Origin: Euborellia annulipes
Taxonomy: Eukaryota > Arthropoda > Insecta > Dermaptera > Anisolabididae
NCBI GenBank assembly: GCA_023213315.1
Contig: JAKCPI010031558.1
Coordinates: 1-64,000, forward strand
DNA length: 64,000 nt
Direction: 5' to 3'
The notes beneath the pieces are model-generated. The model worked only from the letters and a program-made list of their open reading frames with translations, searched no databases and was not told the DNA's origin. Position numbers and translations under genes: made by a program. Below, piece by piece: positions 1-11,854 of this stretch. Each line of letters begins with the position of its first letter. The stretch's first letter is position 1.

Positions 1-39
1 CAATTCCTAGCTAAACACACTTACCGATTTTTTTTAACT

Positions 40-215
40 TTAATTTTTTTTTTTTTTGGGTCTTTTTCGGCATCTAAGGCCATTTTAGGACCCCATCTCT
101 ATTTATTTCAATGATTTGTAGTCAAATAAATTTTTCTCGCTTGGGACGGGGAAGCGAACCCGGGACTCCGGTGCGAAAAGCCAATGTCTTCCTCACTGAG
201 CCACGGCTCCCGGGC
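40..215 (-). mobile_element. SINE-1 copy (tRNA-derived)
   Basis: On the minus strand the head GCCCGGGAGCCGTGGCTCAG contains a pol III A-box-like TGGCTCAGTGAGG, and GGGTTCGCTTCCC further on is B-box-like. The body (AAATTTATTT...GAAATAAATAGAG) and the tail GGCCTTAGATGCCGAAAAAGAC match the other copies; an A run closes it. Confidence 0.65.
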
Positions 216-227
216 AACTTTAATCTT

Positions 228-367
228 TGAATTACTGGGGACCCGGGTTCGCTTCCCGTCCCAAGCTAGCTAAATTTATTTCACCTGAATTGGCTAATAA
301 TCATTTGAAATAAAGCAGTGGGGGTTAAATGACCTTAGATGCTGAAATACCCTTCAATCAAAAAAAA
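228..367 (+). mobile_element. SINE-1 partial copy, opposite orientation
   Basis: Begins at the B-box region (GACCCGGGTTCGCTTCCCGT) and runs through the same body to GACCTTAGATGCTGAAA and an A tail. The A-box half is absent. With the preceding copy it makes a head-to-head pair. Confidence 0.55.
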
Positions 368-385
368 GTATTAATTTTTTAAATT

Positions 386-688
386 AGGAGAGGACAGGGG
401 GCGTTCCGAGCATAGCAGCCAAGTGAAAAAAAAAAACGTTATATCCTGTCGCCGACGTTTCGCACTCATTTTCAGAGCAAGCAGAATGGTTAAAAATAAG
501 TACAACTGGTGTGGTACTGTAATATAAATATCATGCATATACAGTATCACACGACTTATACTTATTTTTGACAATTCCTTTTGCACTAAAGATGAGTACG
601 ACTAGCGCTCGAAACGTCGACGACAGAATTATAACTTTTTGTATTTTCACTTGTCTGCATTGTCCCGGAACGCTTCCGTCCTCTCCTA
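386..688. repeat. Foldback unit with CGAAACGTCG motifs
   Basis: Inverted arms AGGAGAGGACAGGGGGCGTT (left) and the complement of CGCTTCCGTCCTCTCCT (right). The right arm carries CTAAAGA-T-GAG, an 11-base loop, then CTC-GAAACGTCG at 586-614. The left arm carries CTGAAAA-T-GAGTGC-GAAACG on the minus strand at 458-475. This is a degraded member of the hammerhead-like motif set. Confidence 0.5.
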
Positions 689-1575
689 ATTTAATATCTA
701 CAGCCATCAAACTCAACAATTTATTAATTTTTAAATCTTTATAATTAATATATTGATTAATTAATCCAAAGATTATTAATAGGTAGGGCAAATAAAACAG
801 ACGCGTAAATAAAATTTTGCAATAAAATATCTTTCACAATTCAAGTTGAAATTTACATTTAACCGCGAATCAGATTCTCAGCTTCTCATCGGCTGTAGAC
901 GCCCACTTTGTTTCATATGGCGCAAAATCTCCACCTCTCTAAAAGAAAAAAGAAGAAAGAATCAATTTACCACGTTTTACTTGTTTCATGAAGCAATAAA
1001 TGGATGGATGCTTAGGCCTATTCTTTTACATTCACATGATTTTTAATTCAAATTCCGTTCACTTGCACGATTTTTTTTTCGGTCAAAAGATCATCCCTTG
1101 ATTGGCTCTTCTGACCCCTTGCATGACTCTTCAATAATCACTATTCATCATTGGCATTGTCAGATAAAGTCAGGGGGTAGATAGATCAGCAACAAAAAAA
1201 AAATTGGGAATTAATCATCAAAAGAATCATCTCGCGGAACATCTAAGCAAGTCAGTTATAGACGAGGTCGCGAACTCTTTCATTACTTGTCAGACTTCAA
1301 ATATTACTATTAGTATTGACATGACATTTGTAGACAAAGGAAGAGAAAAACAATTTGACCTATTCATTTGATAAATAAGAATCAAAAATTCTACGCATTT
1401 TGAACCTACGTATTAATTATTCCATACAAATATAATATTCGGACAACAAGATGAAGAAATCACAATGATCAATATTTCCTCATGATTATAATATTTTAAT
1501 AAAAAAAAAAAAAAATTTGCATTTAAAACTCACAATTAGAATTTGTTTTACTTTCCAAAGAGCATTGGATAAAGA
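689..1575. other. AT-rich stretch, nothing recognised
   Basis: A 66-codon frame at 846-1046 has no protein-like features. No repeats shared with the rest of the window were seen. Confidence 0.5.
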
Positions 1576-1627
1576 TGTTTAAGAAAATCTGGTGATACCT
1601 TTGGTGTCACACCAGATTTTTTTTTTT

Positions 1628-1862
1628 TTTTAACACTTACACTTTTTTCTCATTCACACTCACATTCACACACACATACTGACAGTCTTTTCGGCAACTT
1701 AGGCCATTTAAGACTTTTACGATATCCGTTATAGAGATTAATATACATATTAGTGGTCCAGGCATTCTTATTTAAGCCATTTGGTATCCAAATGGCTTAA
1801 ATAAAATCATCGGTCTGCCTGGGGTCCGAACCCGCGACATTTGGTATACGAGGTTAGCACGC
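1628..1862 (-). mobile_element. SINE-2 copy
   Basis: Same sequence as the neighbouring full copy (CTTTTTTCTCATTCACACTC..., GTCTTTTCGGCAACTTAGGC, GGGTCCGAACCCGCGAC). The tRNA-like head end merges into host HNE sequence. Confidence 0.55.
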
Positions 1863-1898
1863 TTGACATATGTTTAGTTTCCGACAGTATGGTACATT

Positions 1899-2150
1899 AT
1901 TTTTTAACATTCACACTTTTTTCTCATTCACACTCACATTCACACAGTCTTTTCGGCAACTTAGGCCATTTAAGACTTTAAACGATATCCGTTATTGATT
2001 ATTATACATATTGAGGTCCAGGCATTCTTATTTAAGCCATTTGGTATCCATATGCCTTAAATAAAATCATCGGACTGCCTGGGGTCCCGAACCCTCGACG
2101 TTCGGTATAGAAGGTAGACACGCTACCAACTACTCCAAGCCCCGTGGGCG
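1899..2150 (-). mobile_element. SINE-2 full copy with 11-bp duplication
   Basis: Flanked by TATGGTACATT at 1888-1898 and 2151-2161. Read on the minus strand it begins CGCCCACGGGGCTTGGAGTA (tRNA-like head), has a B-box-like GGTTCGGGACC, and ends GCCGAAAAGACTGTGTGAAT plus a T/A-rich tail. The duplication lies in HNE sequence, proving insertion. Confidence 0.75.
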
Positions 2151-2730
2151 TATGGTACATTTGAATTCACAATGTAAAGTTTATAAATAGAAAAATATTT
2201 ATATTTTGTTACTATGGTAACCATTTCCCCTACCCTTTCCTATGAAGTACAAGAGTTAAGTGGTCTTCATAAGATTTCAAGGGAAAATTATTAGAATATA
2301 AATGAGAATCTAAAAAATAATTGATTTATGAATTTTAATCAAAATCTTTGGAGCGAATTTTAAGAAAATTGAGAAAAAAAAAACCTGAAAAAGTACATCA
2401 GTAAAGTACCAGTACTTTTTGGCCGATTTTGATTAAAATCTTATTTTAACGCTCTTGGGAGGTGCCTAACTTAAATATAAAATTTCAATCTCCTTGCTAG
2501 CTCAATTCCTTCATGCTTTAAACTGAACACAGACACACAGACAGACCATGTCGCGAAAATCACTTTTTTGAATTCAGGGGACTTCAAAACGTGAAGATCC
2601 ATCAAAATCTCGACATCGAATTTTTGACATGAATCCAATACTTTCTCTCTATATAAGCTTATATAGATATATAGGTAAGAGAAAGTAAAAATTATCTGCT
2701 TTATCTCCTCTACTAATTTCTTCCTTATAT

Positions 2731-4646
2731 GGGTGATTCTTTACAAACCGTACACTTTCTGACCGACATGTTTTTGATTTGGATGAAATTTTTTTTACGG
2801 GTTCTATAACGAAAAAAAGATAGCCATCCGCGAGGATTTTCTTTTTTCTTTAATATTTTGGGAAATATCGAGGGTCGAAAATGTGAAAATTTGATGATTT
2901 TCTGCTTAGACGCTCACTTTTAAAAATTCATAACTCTGCTTCTATTTGAGCTAGAAAAAAACTTTTTTTACCATTTTAAAGCTAAAAGAGTGAACTTTAA
3001 GAAAAAAATTGTTCCACCAAAATTTATTAAAGATTTCACATTGTTATCAACAATTGAAATCTTTAAATCGATTTTTAACAATGGGGCCCCAAATGTATTG
3101 CATTTTTATTATAACCATCGCATTCTACGTCGAATTTTATACCGATAACGGTTTTTTAATCGATGGAGAATCAATTAGTACTATTGAAAAAAAATCCCGC
3201 CAAGTGCTTCATGCGGTAAAATGACGTCATATCAAAAATAAGAAAAAAAAGTCCGGGGGCATTGAACCACTCTTTCCAAAACTATATTTAGATTTAATGT
3301 AGCTTTTATGTTCAAGTAGCTATCCGTTGCACAAGTAGGGCTATTTTTCGATATTTTTTTGCCTAAAAAATGAGGTTTTTTGAGAAAAAACCAATTTTGG
3401 AGTTAATTACTCGGGATTTTTTTACTTATTCTGTTAGAGGTTTTCTTTCTGCACCAAATGACATCCCATTTAGTCTGATCTGATTAGCCGTTCGGAATAT
3501 ACAGGGGTTTAAACTTTCAAATTAGAATTTACCGCAGCACGGTGAAATAAAATGGTAGGAAAAAAATAAATGGTGAAATCTTTAGCTGAAAACTCATTCT
3601 TTCTAACCGTATATTTCCCATAATTATACCTCTTAAGACAGAGGAGTTATTCAAGCCGATAAACTTTGTCGTTCAGGCTCTAGGGCAAGAAAAAAAATCT
3701 TCACACGAAAAGTTTATTGGCTTGAATAACTCCTCTGTCTTAAGAGGTATAATTATGGGAAATATACGGTTAGAAAGAATGAGTTTTCAGCTAAAGATTT
3801 CACCATTTATTTTTTTCCTACCATTTTATTTTACCGTGCTGCGGTAAATTCTAATTTGAAAGTTTAAACCCCTGTATATTCCGAACGGCTAATCAGATCA
3901 GACTAAATGGGATGTCATTTGGTGCAGAAAGAAAACCTCTAACAGAATAAGTAAAAAAATCCCGAGTAATTAACTCCAAAATTGGTTTTTTCTCGAAAAA
4001 CCTCATTTTTTAGGCAAAAAAATATCGAAAAATAGCTCTACTTGTGCAACGGATAGCTACTTGAACATAAAAGCTACATTAAATCTAAATATAGTTTTGG
4101 AAAGAGTGGTTCAATGCCCCCGGACTTTTTTTTTCTTATTTTTGATATGACGTCATTTTACCGCATGAGAGCACTTGGCGGGATTTTTTTCAATAGTACT
4201 AATTGATTCTCCATCGATTAAAAAACCGTTATCGGTATAAAATTCGACGTAGAATGCGATGGTTATAATAAAAATGCAATACATTTGGGGCCCCATTGTT
4301 AAAAATCGATTTAAAGATTTCAATTGTTGATAACAATGTGAAATCTTTAATAAATTTTGGTGGAACAATTTTTTTCTTAAAGTTCACTCTTTTAGCTTTA
4401 AAATGGTAAAAAAGTTTTTTTCTAGCTCAAATAGAAGCAGAGTTATGAATTTTTAAAAGTGAGCGTCTAAGCAGAAAATCATCAAATTTTCACATTTTCG
4501 ACCCTCGATATTTCCCAAAATATTAAAGAAAAAGAAAATCCTCGCGGATGGCTATCTTTTTTTTCGTTATAGAACCCGTAAAAAAAATTTCATCCAAATC
4601 AAAAACATGTCGGTCAGAAAGTGTACGGTTTGTAAAAGAATCACCC
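2731..4646. mobile_element. FB1: giant near-perfect foldback element
   Basis: Arms of about 940 bp (2731-3671 and 3708-4646) are reverse complements with only rare differences, such as GTGCTTCATG against GTGCTCTCATG, around a spacer of about 36 bp. Ends are GGGTGATTCTTTACAAACCG and its complement, with A/T flanks (TATAT and ATATA). The same 71-codon frame occurs once per arm, simply because the arms are copies; I see no transposase. A fragment recurs at 16160-16485. Confidence 0.75.
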
Positions 4647-4649
4647 ATA

Positions 4650-5250
4650 TACTTATTTAAAAATCGAAATGAAAAATTTTCTAATATAATAAAAAATTAA
4701 ATCATTTAGGGATGTGAATAAATATCTGATTTCCGGAAGGGTTGTCAATTAAGGAAGCTAAAAAAAAGTGAAAGAACGGAATAGGCAAAAGATAAAACTT
4801 TCAAAAACTTTTTTTTTATAAATATTAACTTATTTATTATTATTAAAAATAATAGCTTTAATGAATTATAGTGTTTAATAAATATACATCAATGCTGTTG
4901 AAGTTATCTTAATCCATCTAGCAATTCAATTAAAACTTCCTTCTTACTTTAATTAAAAAGAGACTAAAACTACGAAGAGCAATTACTTGTTTAAATTCAG
5001 GACGATGATTTTGATATATAATTTTAAAATAATTCCATGACAGAGTTAAGATAATTTCGATGAGGAAAAACTTTAATTAATAAACAAATTAAAATAAACT
5101 CTCTTTTTAAGATTAAGTTATTTATTAATTTAATCTATTTTCAACTAAATAAATTAATAAAATAAATAAAATTTACCACAGTTAATTAAAACACTTAATA
5201 ATAATTATGTACAGTGAGTGGCAACATTAAATTCTCTTTACAATAAAATT
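4650..5250. other. AT-rich stretch, nothing recognised
   Basis: Long A/T runs, with no shared repeat and no coding signal. Confidence 0.5.
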
Positions 5251-5254
5251 TAAA

Positions 5255-5520
5255 GAGCTGGTGGCCGGTTAGCGGGCTAGGATGTCGATCTTTTATACAG
5301 AAGGTAGTAAATCGCATTCTGGGTGTGCGGAATTTTTTTTTTTTTAATTTTATTTAAGGTCTTTTCGGCTTCGCAGGCCATTTATATATTTCATTCGATT
5401 GGTAGCCAATTCAAATGAAATAAATTTTTTTCGCATGAAACGGGGTGCGAATATTTGACCCCTAACACAAGGGGCAGAAACTCTATCATCGAACCATAGC
5501 CCAAGGACTCCGAAATTTTT
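5255..5520 (-). mobile_element. Diverged SINE-1-like copy with a tRNA-like neighbour
   Basis: 5340-5520 matches the SINE-1 body on the minus strand (GGTCTTTTCGGCTTCGCAGG...AAATGAAATAAATTTTT), with a different tRNA-like head (GGGCTATGGTTCGATGATAG). 5255-5335 is another tRNA-like piece on the plus strand (GGTGGCCGGTTAGCGGGCTA), possibly a separate SINE head. Confidence 0.45.
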
Positions 5521-5583
5521 TCATTAAATAAAATTCATTTAATACATACAAATTCTCTGATATGCCCCGGATAGAAATTAATA

Positions 5584-6270
5584 AAAATCTGGTGTGACTG
5601 GCGCACAGCACACAACTTTCTCTTACCTTCGGTAATCGAAAGTTGTGTACTGTGCTTGTCTCACCAAATTTTTTGTGTCGACATGTATTTAGTTTCCGAC
5701 AGTAGGGTACATTCGATTTTAAAGATGTGAAATTTATAAGTATGGCAAAATATTTATATTTTGTTACCATGGCAACCATTTCTCCTATCTTTTCTATGGA
5801 GTACAAGAGTAAAGTGGCCTTCAGAAGATTTCAATCACAAAATGAGAATATACATTTTAAAGAGCATCTAAAAAATAATTGATTTTTGAATTTAAAAAAA
5901 AATCGTTGGAGCGAATTTTGAGAAAATCGAAAAAAACTGAAAAAGTGCATCAGTAAAGTACTAGTACTCTTTGGTCGATTTTGTTCAAAAGCTTCGTGTC
6001 ACGTCCCATGGGTGTGCCTAACTTAAATATAAAATTTCAACCTCCTAGCTCTTTGCGTTATTGAGATATTTTGTTCACAGACACACAGACAGACAGACAC
6101 ACACACACACACACACAGACAGACCATGTCGCGAAAACCACTTTTTTGGATTCAGGGGACCTCAAAACGTGAAGATCCATCAAAATCTCGACATCGAATT
6201 TTTGACATGAATCCAATACTTTCTCTCTCTATATATATTAATATATATATATAGAGGTAAGAGAAAGTAA
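5584..6270 (+). mobile_element. HNE copy, first of a head-to-tail pair
   Basis: Opens with the long hairpin AAAATCTGGTGTGAC...GTCACACCAAATTTT. The body runs through GTTTCCGACAGTAGGGTACA and TGGTCGATTTTG to an (AC)n tract and the GAATCCAATACTTTCTC...GGTAAGAGAAAGTAA end hairpin. The 3' end abuts the 5' end of the next copy without spacer. Confidence 0.75.
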
Positions 6271-6955
6271 AAATCTGATGTGACTGGCGCACAGCACACA
6301 ACTTTCTCTTACCTTCGGTAATCGAAAGTTGTGCACTGTGCTTGTCACACCAGATTTTTCGTGTCGACATGTATTTAGTTTCCGACAGTAGGGTACAATT
6401 GAATTCAAGATGTAAAATTTATAAGTATGGGAAAATATTTATATTTTGTTACCATGGCAACCATTTCTCCTATCCTTCCCTATGAAATACAAGAGTAAAG
6501 TGGTCTTCAGAAGATTTCAATCGCAAAATGAGAATATACATTTTAAAGAGCATCTAAAAAATAATTGATTTTTGAATTTTAAAAAAAATCGTTGGAGCAA
6601 ATTTTGAGAAAATCGAAAAAAACTGAAAAAGTACATCAGTAAAGTACTAGTACTCTTTGGCCGATTTTGATTAAAAGCTTATTTTTCCGGTCCAGGAGGG
6701 TGTTTAACTTAAATATAAAATTTCAGCCTCATAGCTCAATTCCTTCATGCTTAAAATTGAACACAGACACACCCACACACACACCCACACACCCACACAC
6801 ACACAGACAGACCATGTCGCGAAAACCACTTTTTTGGATTCAGGGGACCTCAAAACGTGAAGATCCATCAAAATCTCGACATCGAATTTTTGACATGAAT
6901 CCAATACTTTCTCTCTATATATATATTACATATATACATAGGTAAGAGAAAGTAA
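6271..6955 (+). mobile_element. HNE copy, second of a head-to-tail pair
   Basis: Begins AAATCTGATGTGAC right after the first copy's AAAGTA. It has the same body, an (AC)n tract (6766-6806) and end hairpin (6905-6955). Open frames here are microsatellite shadows. Confidence 0.75.
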
Positions 6956-8440
6956 AAATACTATTGAGCAAATCATTTAACAATCATGTACACTGTGATG
7001 ATATCAACAAATTAGTCAAGTCTGAAGTGAGCTACTTCTAACGGTCAAAACCACAATATAGATAATTTTATTTATTCTGATTTTTAATTTAATACATTAA
7101 TTTTTACGTTGTAAGTTCTTCGAATATCAATTGAAATAAATAGGAACGGGCCTCCGAAAAGGCTTAAAACGATTTTTAAAAAAGTTCATCAAGCGTTTGG
7201 TTTCGTGTTTCTTATTCTCGCTACTACATAGAGTATATTCATTAAATCAAAAAGAGTACGTTATTGGCCTTTGAATATTACCTTCATAAATTTAATATAA
7301 AAAATAATAAAGATGTAATTATCCTTTATTATATTAATAGAAAATCTCTATATTTTGTATTAAATATTTTAACGAGCTTCTAAATGTCAATGAAATTATC
7401 ATCTGACCCTAATCAACAATATTCCATATTTACTTTCTATAGCTGAAAACTTCCGCAAAATGTTAAATGAAGATGACTGGCCGACATCAAGTAATCTTTT
7501 GCCCCCTGAATTTTTTCTTTTCCAACTTTAGGCCTTGAAATGTCCATAATCTATAGTCCACGTCATGAACTTTAAGAACATTGTTTGATAGTCTTTTCTC
7601 TTATCGTGTAAATGAAATCTCAATCGAAAATTGATAATATCAAAAGAAAGATTAAATCAGATTATAACTTAATGGAAAAAGTCTTTTAGTTGTAAAAAAA
7701 GAGATGATGTTATTATATACCTTCAAATTTAGGTCATCTTTTGGAATGCCTTCTCAAAGCTTCTTGAAAATGTCCTTGATTATGTACATATTATACATCA
7801 TTTAATCTGATGATTTATTATTTGTCTGGACCATCTGTAAACACAATTATAAACAAATCCGCTTTCTTAAAATTCAAATATTTCTTTTTTTATTGAAATG
7901 AGAAACTGTTGTGTGTCTAAATTAATAGAGGATTATTATAAATTACACTATTTGCAATTGAAGGACCTTGTAACCTATTAATTTAAAAATATTTTTTGAA
8001 TAATTATTCTAATAAATTTTATCCCTTCATTTTTGTGAATAAAAATTAACAGTGGCGCCAGAAAGTATTAAATGTATTCTTTAATGTGGAAAAGACAAGG
8101 TCGCCATGAGAAGGATTATAGGAGCAATCCCTTTTTTTAGAGAAGAAATTTTTTTCTTTAAAGACATAAATGAAGTTAAAGATTTAAAATTTCTCAATCA
8201 TCTATTAATTATATTTTTCTTTTTTTTCAGGTGAGTCAACCTACCTACTGGTTATCAGTAAATATTTAAAAAAAAAAAATTGTGAGTACTTATTTTTCAT
8301 TATTTCTTATTGTCATTAAATTCATTGCACATTTGTGTTTTCTGGGGCCTTATACACACATGTTCTGCGATCTTCTTAGATCAATCACTTGTGTCTAGAT
8401 AGAAGTGAACATTAGGATGGGCCTAAAAAACTCATTTTTT
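6956..8440. other. AT-rich stretch, nothing recognised
   Basis: No repeat shared with other parts of the window and no coding pattern on either strand. Confidence 0.5.
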
Positions 8441-8735
8441 ATTTCGAAGTTGTGATAGCGCTGAAAAGTCGATTATTTACAGATTATTTTTTTTTTAAAT
8501 AATCAATTATTAAAAAAAATAATCGATTAATCGATTATTTTTTATAAACGATTATTTTTTGGCCAAAAACCACTTTGAAAAGATAGGGAAAAAAGGTCAA
8601 ATGATTTTCACAAGAGGTGAAAATGAAAATTTTACTAAAAAAAGGTCGTATTTTTCAGAGTCGATAATCGATTATTTTTTTAGATCGTCTGTCCCGATCC
8701 AATAATCGATTAATCCGTATTTCCATAATCTAACA
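8441..8735. repeat. AATCGATTA-rich repeat, probable short DNA element
   Basis: Contains many AATCGATTAATCGATT-like words on both strands. The right part ends TAACACCCTTA and a TAGGATGGG word lies to the left (about 8413). These look like worn terminal repeats, but no target duplication was found. Confidence 0.35.
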
Positions 8736-8832
8736 CCCTTAGAATATTCAATAATTGATTGAAGTTTGTTTAATATTCTTTGGAGATCAAGTAGTACGTG
8801 GCCATAGCTTAACAATTTTTATCTTGGTGCCT

Positions 8833-9005
8833 CCATCTGGTACCAGATGGCAAATAAAAATGCCTGGAAATATATATAAATTCATAAATAACGGTTATGT
8901 CAAAGTCTTAAATGGCCTGAGCTGCCGAAAAGACAGTGTGAATGTGTGTGGGAGTGCGAGTGGAATAAGAAAAAGTGTGAATGTTTTTTAAAAAAAAAAA
9001 AAAAT
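8833..9005 (+). mobile_element. SINE-2, 5'-truncated, 12-bp duplication
   Basis: Flanked by ATCTTGGTGCCT at 8821-8832 and 9006-9017. It lacks the tRNA-like head and starts in the body (CCATCTGGTACCAGATGGC), then AAATGCCTGG..., GCCGAAAAGACAGTGTGAAT and an A tail. 5' truncation plus target duplication indicate target-primed reverse transcription. Confidence 0.75.
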
Positions 9006-9017
9006 ATCTTGGTGCCT

Positions 9018-9660
9018 TTTTCTTTTCGCCTTTAAGAATTTCTCTTTTTGTCAATCCTATCAATGTAGAACGAAGTGTGACCGAAATGTCTATACTTATT
9101 GATAATAAATCCTAGCTATATGGTAAAAAGCTGTGCTGTTATCTTTCCTTGTCGATATTTAATTCTGGCTTCCATCCATGAAAACATTCCATTATTATTT
9201 TTCTCTTTCTTTGTTCTAAAGAAAAGAACAAAAAATTTTTGAGTTGGTTATTTTGGCTGCCTATCTTCCAGAAGTCAAATCCAAACGAATTTGAATTTAA
9301 TTAGCGTTCTTCTTTTCAATTGACTCTTAATTCATTCGTTTATTTTATAATTGATGTGTGCATCTTCTCATTGGAGCAGCCGAATTTAAGATAACCCCAA
9401 GAAAAATTACAGCGGATCGTATTAATAATAAAGAAACTATCTGCTTTTTACTGGAGCACTTCATTTGCACACTTGGAAACAAACCCAATGGGAATAACTT
9501 TTTTCCTTGTTTTATACAAAAAAAAGTTCACGGAATAATATTGTTGTGATTTAAATAAAGAGGTAGATAGATCTTCTTTTTCCCTACAAGATGGCGGTAT
9601 TATCTCAATTTCGATCAAAATGGCGCTTGGTTCCTTTATGCATAACATCGTCCATATGTA
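9018..9660. other. AT-rich stretch, nothing recognised
   Basis: Two weak 63-66 codon frames without domain features; no shared repeats. Confidence 0.45.
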
Positions 9661-9843
9661 TTATATAGTGAGAAAGTAAAACGTTCACGTCAAAAATTCG
9701 ATGTCGAGGTTTTGATGAAAATACGAGGTTGAAATTTAATATTTAAGTTAGGCATCATAAATCACTTATTTTTTTAGATGCTCTTTAAAAATAATATTAG
9801 TAAAATTTTTCGTGAAAATTGTTTGAAGTACAATTTTCTGATG
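9661..9843 (-). mobile_element. Diverged HNE 3' part, host of the hAT-A insertion
   Basis: Contains GAGAAAGTAAAACG and GTCAAAAATTCGATGTCGAG in HNE minus orientation. The same old element appears to resume beyond the hAT-A at 16852 and ends near 17223 (GACACAAGAAAATCTG...CACCAGATTTTT). Confidence 0.5.
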
Positions 9844-10173
9844 TAGTGGCGCAACCAGGATTTGCTCCTGGGGGGGGTTTTGACTAGACGCGCAGCCCCT
9901 CTTTGCAGAGGCGTACCGAGGCAGTTGGGGGCCTGGGGCGGAACTAGAGGAGGGGGCCTTATATTGAATTTTTTTTTTGGGGGGGTGGTCATCTTTTAAT
10001 ATCCCTCTCCTCCATACACAAAAACATTTTTAAAATACCGTATATCCCTGAACCCCAAGGGGTATTTTCATTAAATTTTCTTTGTTTTATCTAAATTTTC
10101 CCATTTTTACTTGAGCCCCAAGGGCCCCGGGGCCTCTCAAAGAGAAATTTTCATTAAATTTTGTTTTTTTTTT

Positions 10174-10866
10174 TTACTTTCTCTTACCTATGTATATATG
10201 TAATATATATATAGAGAGAAAGTATTGGATTCATGTCAAAAATTCGATGTCGAGATTTTGATGGATCTTCACGTTTTGAGGTCCCCTGAATCCAAAAAAC
10301 TGGTTTTCGCGACATGGTCTGTCTGTGTGTGTGTGTGTGTGTGTGTGGGTGCGTGGGTGGGTGGGAGGGTGTGTGTGTGTTCAATTTTAAGCATGAAGGA
10401 ATTGAGCTAGGAGATTGAAATTTTATAATTAAGTTAAACACCCCCCGGGACCGGAAAAATAAGCTTTTAATCGAAATCGGCCAAAGAGTACTAGTACTTT
10501 ACTGATGTACTTTTTCAGTTTTTTTCGATTTTCTCAAAATTTGCTCCAACGATTTTTTTAAAATTCAAAAATCAATTATTTTTTAGATGCTCTTTCAAAT
10601 GTATATTCTCATTTTGCGATTGAAATCTTCTGAAGACCACTTTACTCATGTATTTCATAGGGAAGATAAGAGAAATGGTTGCCATGGCAACAAAATATAA
10701 ATATTTACCCATACTTATAAATTTTACATCTGAATTCATGTTCCATACTGTCGGGAACTAAATACATGTCGACACAAAAATCTGGTGTGACAAGCACAGA
10801 ACACAACTTTCGATTACCGAAGGTAAGAGAAAGTTGTGTGCTGTGCACCAGTCACACCAGATTTTT
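10174..10866 (-). mobile_element. HNE copy inserted in the minisatellite
   Basis: Complete in minus orientation, from TTACTTTCTCTTACC to CACACCAGATTTTTT. It sits within the T run that precedes ATCTAAATTTTCCC in the minisatellite, with no duplication visible beyond T's. The (GT)n tract is at 10321-10380. Confidence 0.7.
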
Positions 10867-11752
10867 TATCTAAATTTTCCCATTTTTACTTGAGCCCCAA
10901 GGGCCCCGGGGCCTCTCAAAGAGAAATTTTCAATAAATTTTGTTTTTTTTATCTAAATTTTCCCATTTTTACTTGAGCCCCAAGGGCCCCGGGGCCTCTC
11001 AAAGAGAAATTTTCATTAAATTTTGTTTTTACTTCAGCCCTGAGGGCCTCGGGGGCCTTTCAAAGGGAAATTTTTATTAAATTTTCTTTTTTTTTATCTA
11101 AATTTTCCCATTTTTACTTGAGCCCTGAGGGCCCCGGGGCCTCTCAAAGAGAAATTTTCAATAAATTTTGTTTTTACTTGTGCCCTGAGGGCCCCGGGGC
11201 CTCTCAAAGAGAAATTTTCATTAAATTTTGTTTTTACTTGAGCCCTGAGGGCCTCGGGGGCCTTTCAAAAGGAAATTTTTATTAAATTTTCTTTTTTTTT
11301 TATCTAAATTTTCCCATTTTTACTTGAGCCCTGAGGGCCCCGGGGCCTCTCAAAGAGAAATTTTCATTAAATTTTCTTTTTACTTGAGCCCTGAGGGCCC
11401 CGGGGCCTTTCAAAGGGAAATTTTTATTAAATTTTCTTTTTTTTTATCTAAATTTTCCCATTTTTACTTGAGCCCTGAGGGCCCCGGGGCCTCTCAAAGA
11501 GAAATTTTCAATAAATTTTGTTTTTTTTTATCTAAATTTTCCCATTTTTACTTGAGCCCCGAGGGCCCCGGGGCCTCTCAAAGAGAAATTTTCATTAAAT
11601 TTTTTTTTACTTGAGCCCTGAGGGCCTCGGGGGCCTTTCAAAAGGAAATTTTTATTAAATTTTCTTTTTTTTTATCTAAATTTTCCCATTTTTACTTGAG
11701 CCCTGAGGGCCCCGGGGCCTTTCAAAGGGAAATTTTCATTAAATTTTTTTTT
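10867..11752 (+). repeat. 60-bp minisatellite array, short
   Basis: Variant units built on ACTTGAGCCCTGAGGGCCCC, GGGGCCTCTCAAAGAGAAAT and TTTCATTAAATTTTGTTTTT, with T-run/ATCTAAATTTTCCC spacers between groups. Open frames here follow from the 60-bp (20-codon) period and are not genes. Confidence 0.8.
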
Positions 11753-11854
11753 TTATAAATATATGGGGGCCTATGCCGGCTCGGGGCGTGGGGCGGACCG
11801 CCCCCCTCGCCCCCCCCCCCCAATGGCTCGGGTCCGCCGACATCGGACCTTCTC

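Larger units (their letters stand above)
1584..2688 (+). mobile_element. HNE copy split by two SINE-2 insertions
   Basis: Starts with a shortened AAAATCTGGTG...CACACCAGATTTT hairpin. It resumes at GACATATGTTTAGTTTCCGA after the first SINE-2, and again at TATGGTACATTTGAATTC after the second. It ends in the standard CAATACTTTCTC...GGTAAGAGAAAGTAA hairpin. The element is readable only when both SINEs are removed. Confidence 0.6.
9906..11820 (+). mobile_element. hAT-B inside hAT-A copy 1, right end lost
   Basis: Starts CAGAGGCGTACCGAGGCAGT after the target word CCTCTTTG, as in the complete nested copy at 47443. It carries the 60-bp repeat array, split by an HNE at 10174-10866. The right terminal repeat is deleted, so the sequence passes from a C run directly into CAATGGCTCGGGTCCG. 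Confidence 0.65.

Noticed and set aside
3009..4368. Identical 71-residue frame in both FB1 arms
   Set aside because: Identity follows from the arms being inverted copies; the peptide has no domain and is too short for a transposase.
6667..6945. Frames with Thr/Pro/His repeats (TPTHTPTHPHTH) here and at 10184-10441
   Set aside because: They translate the (AC)n microsatellite of HNE copies; no conserved frame across copies.
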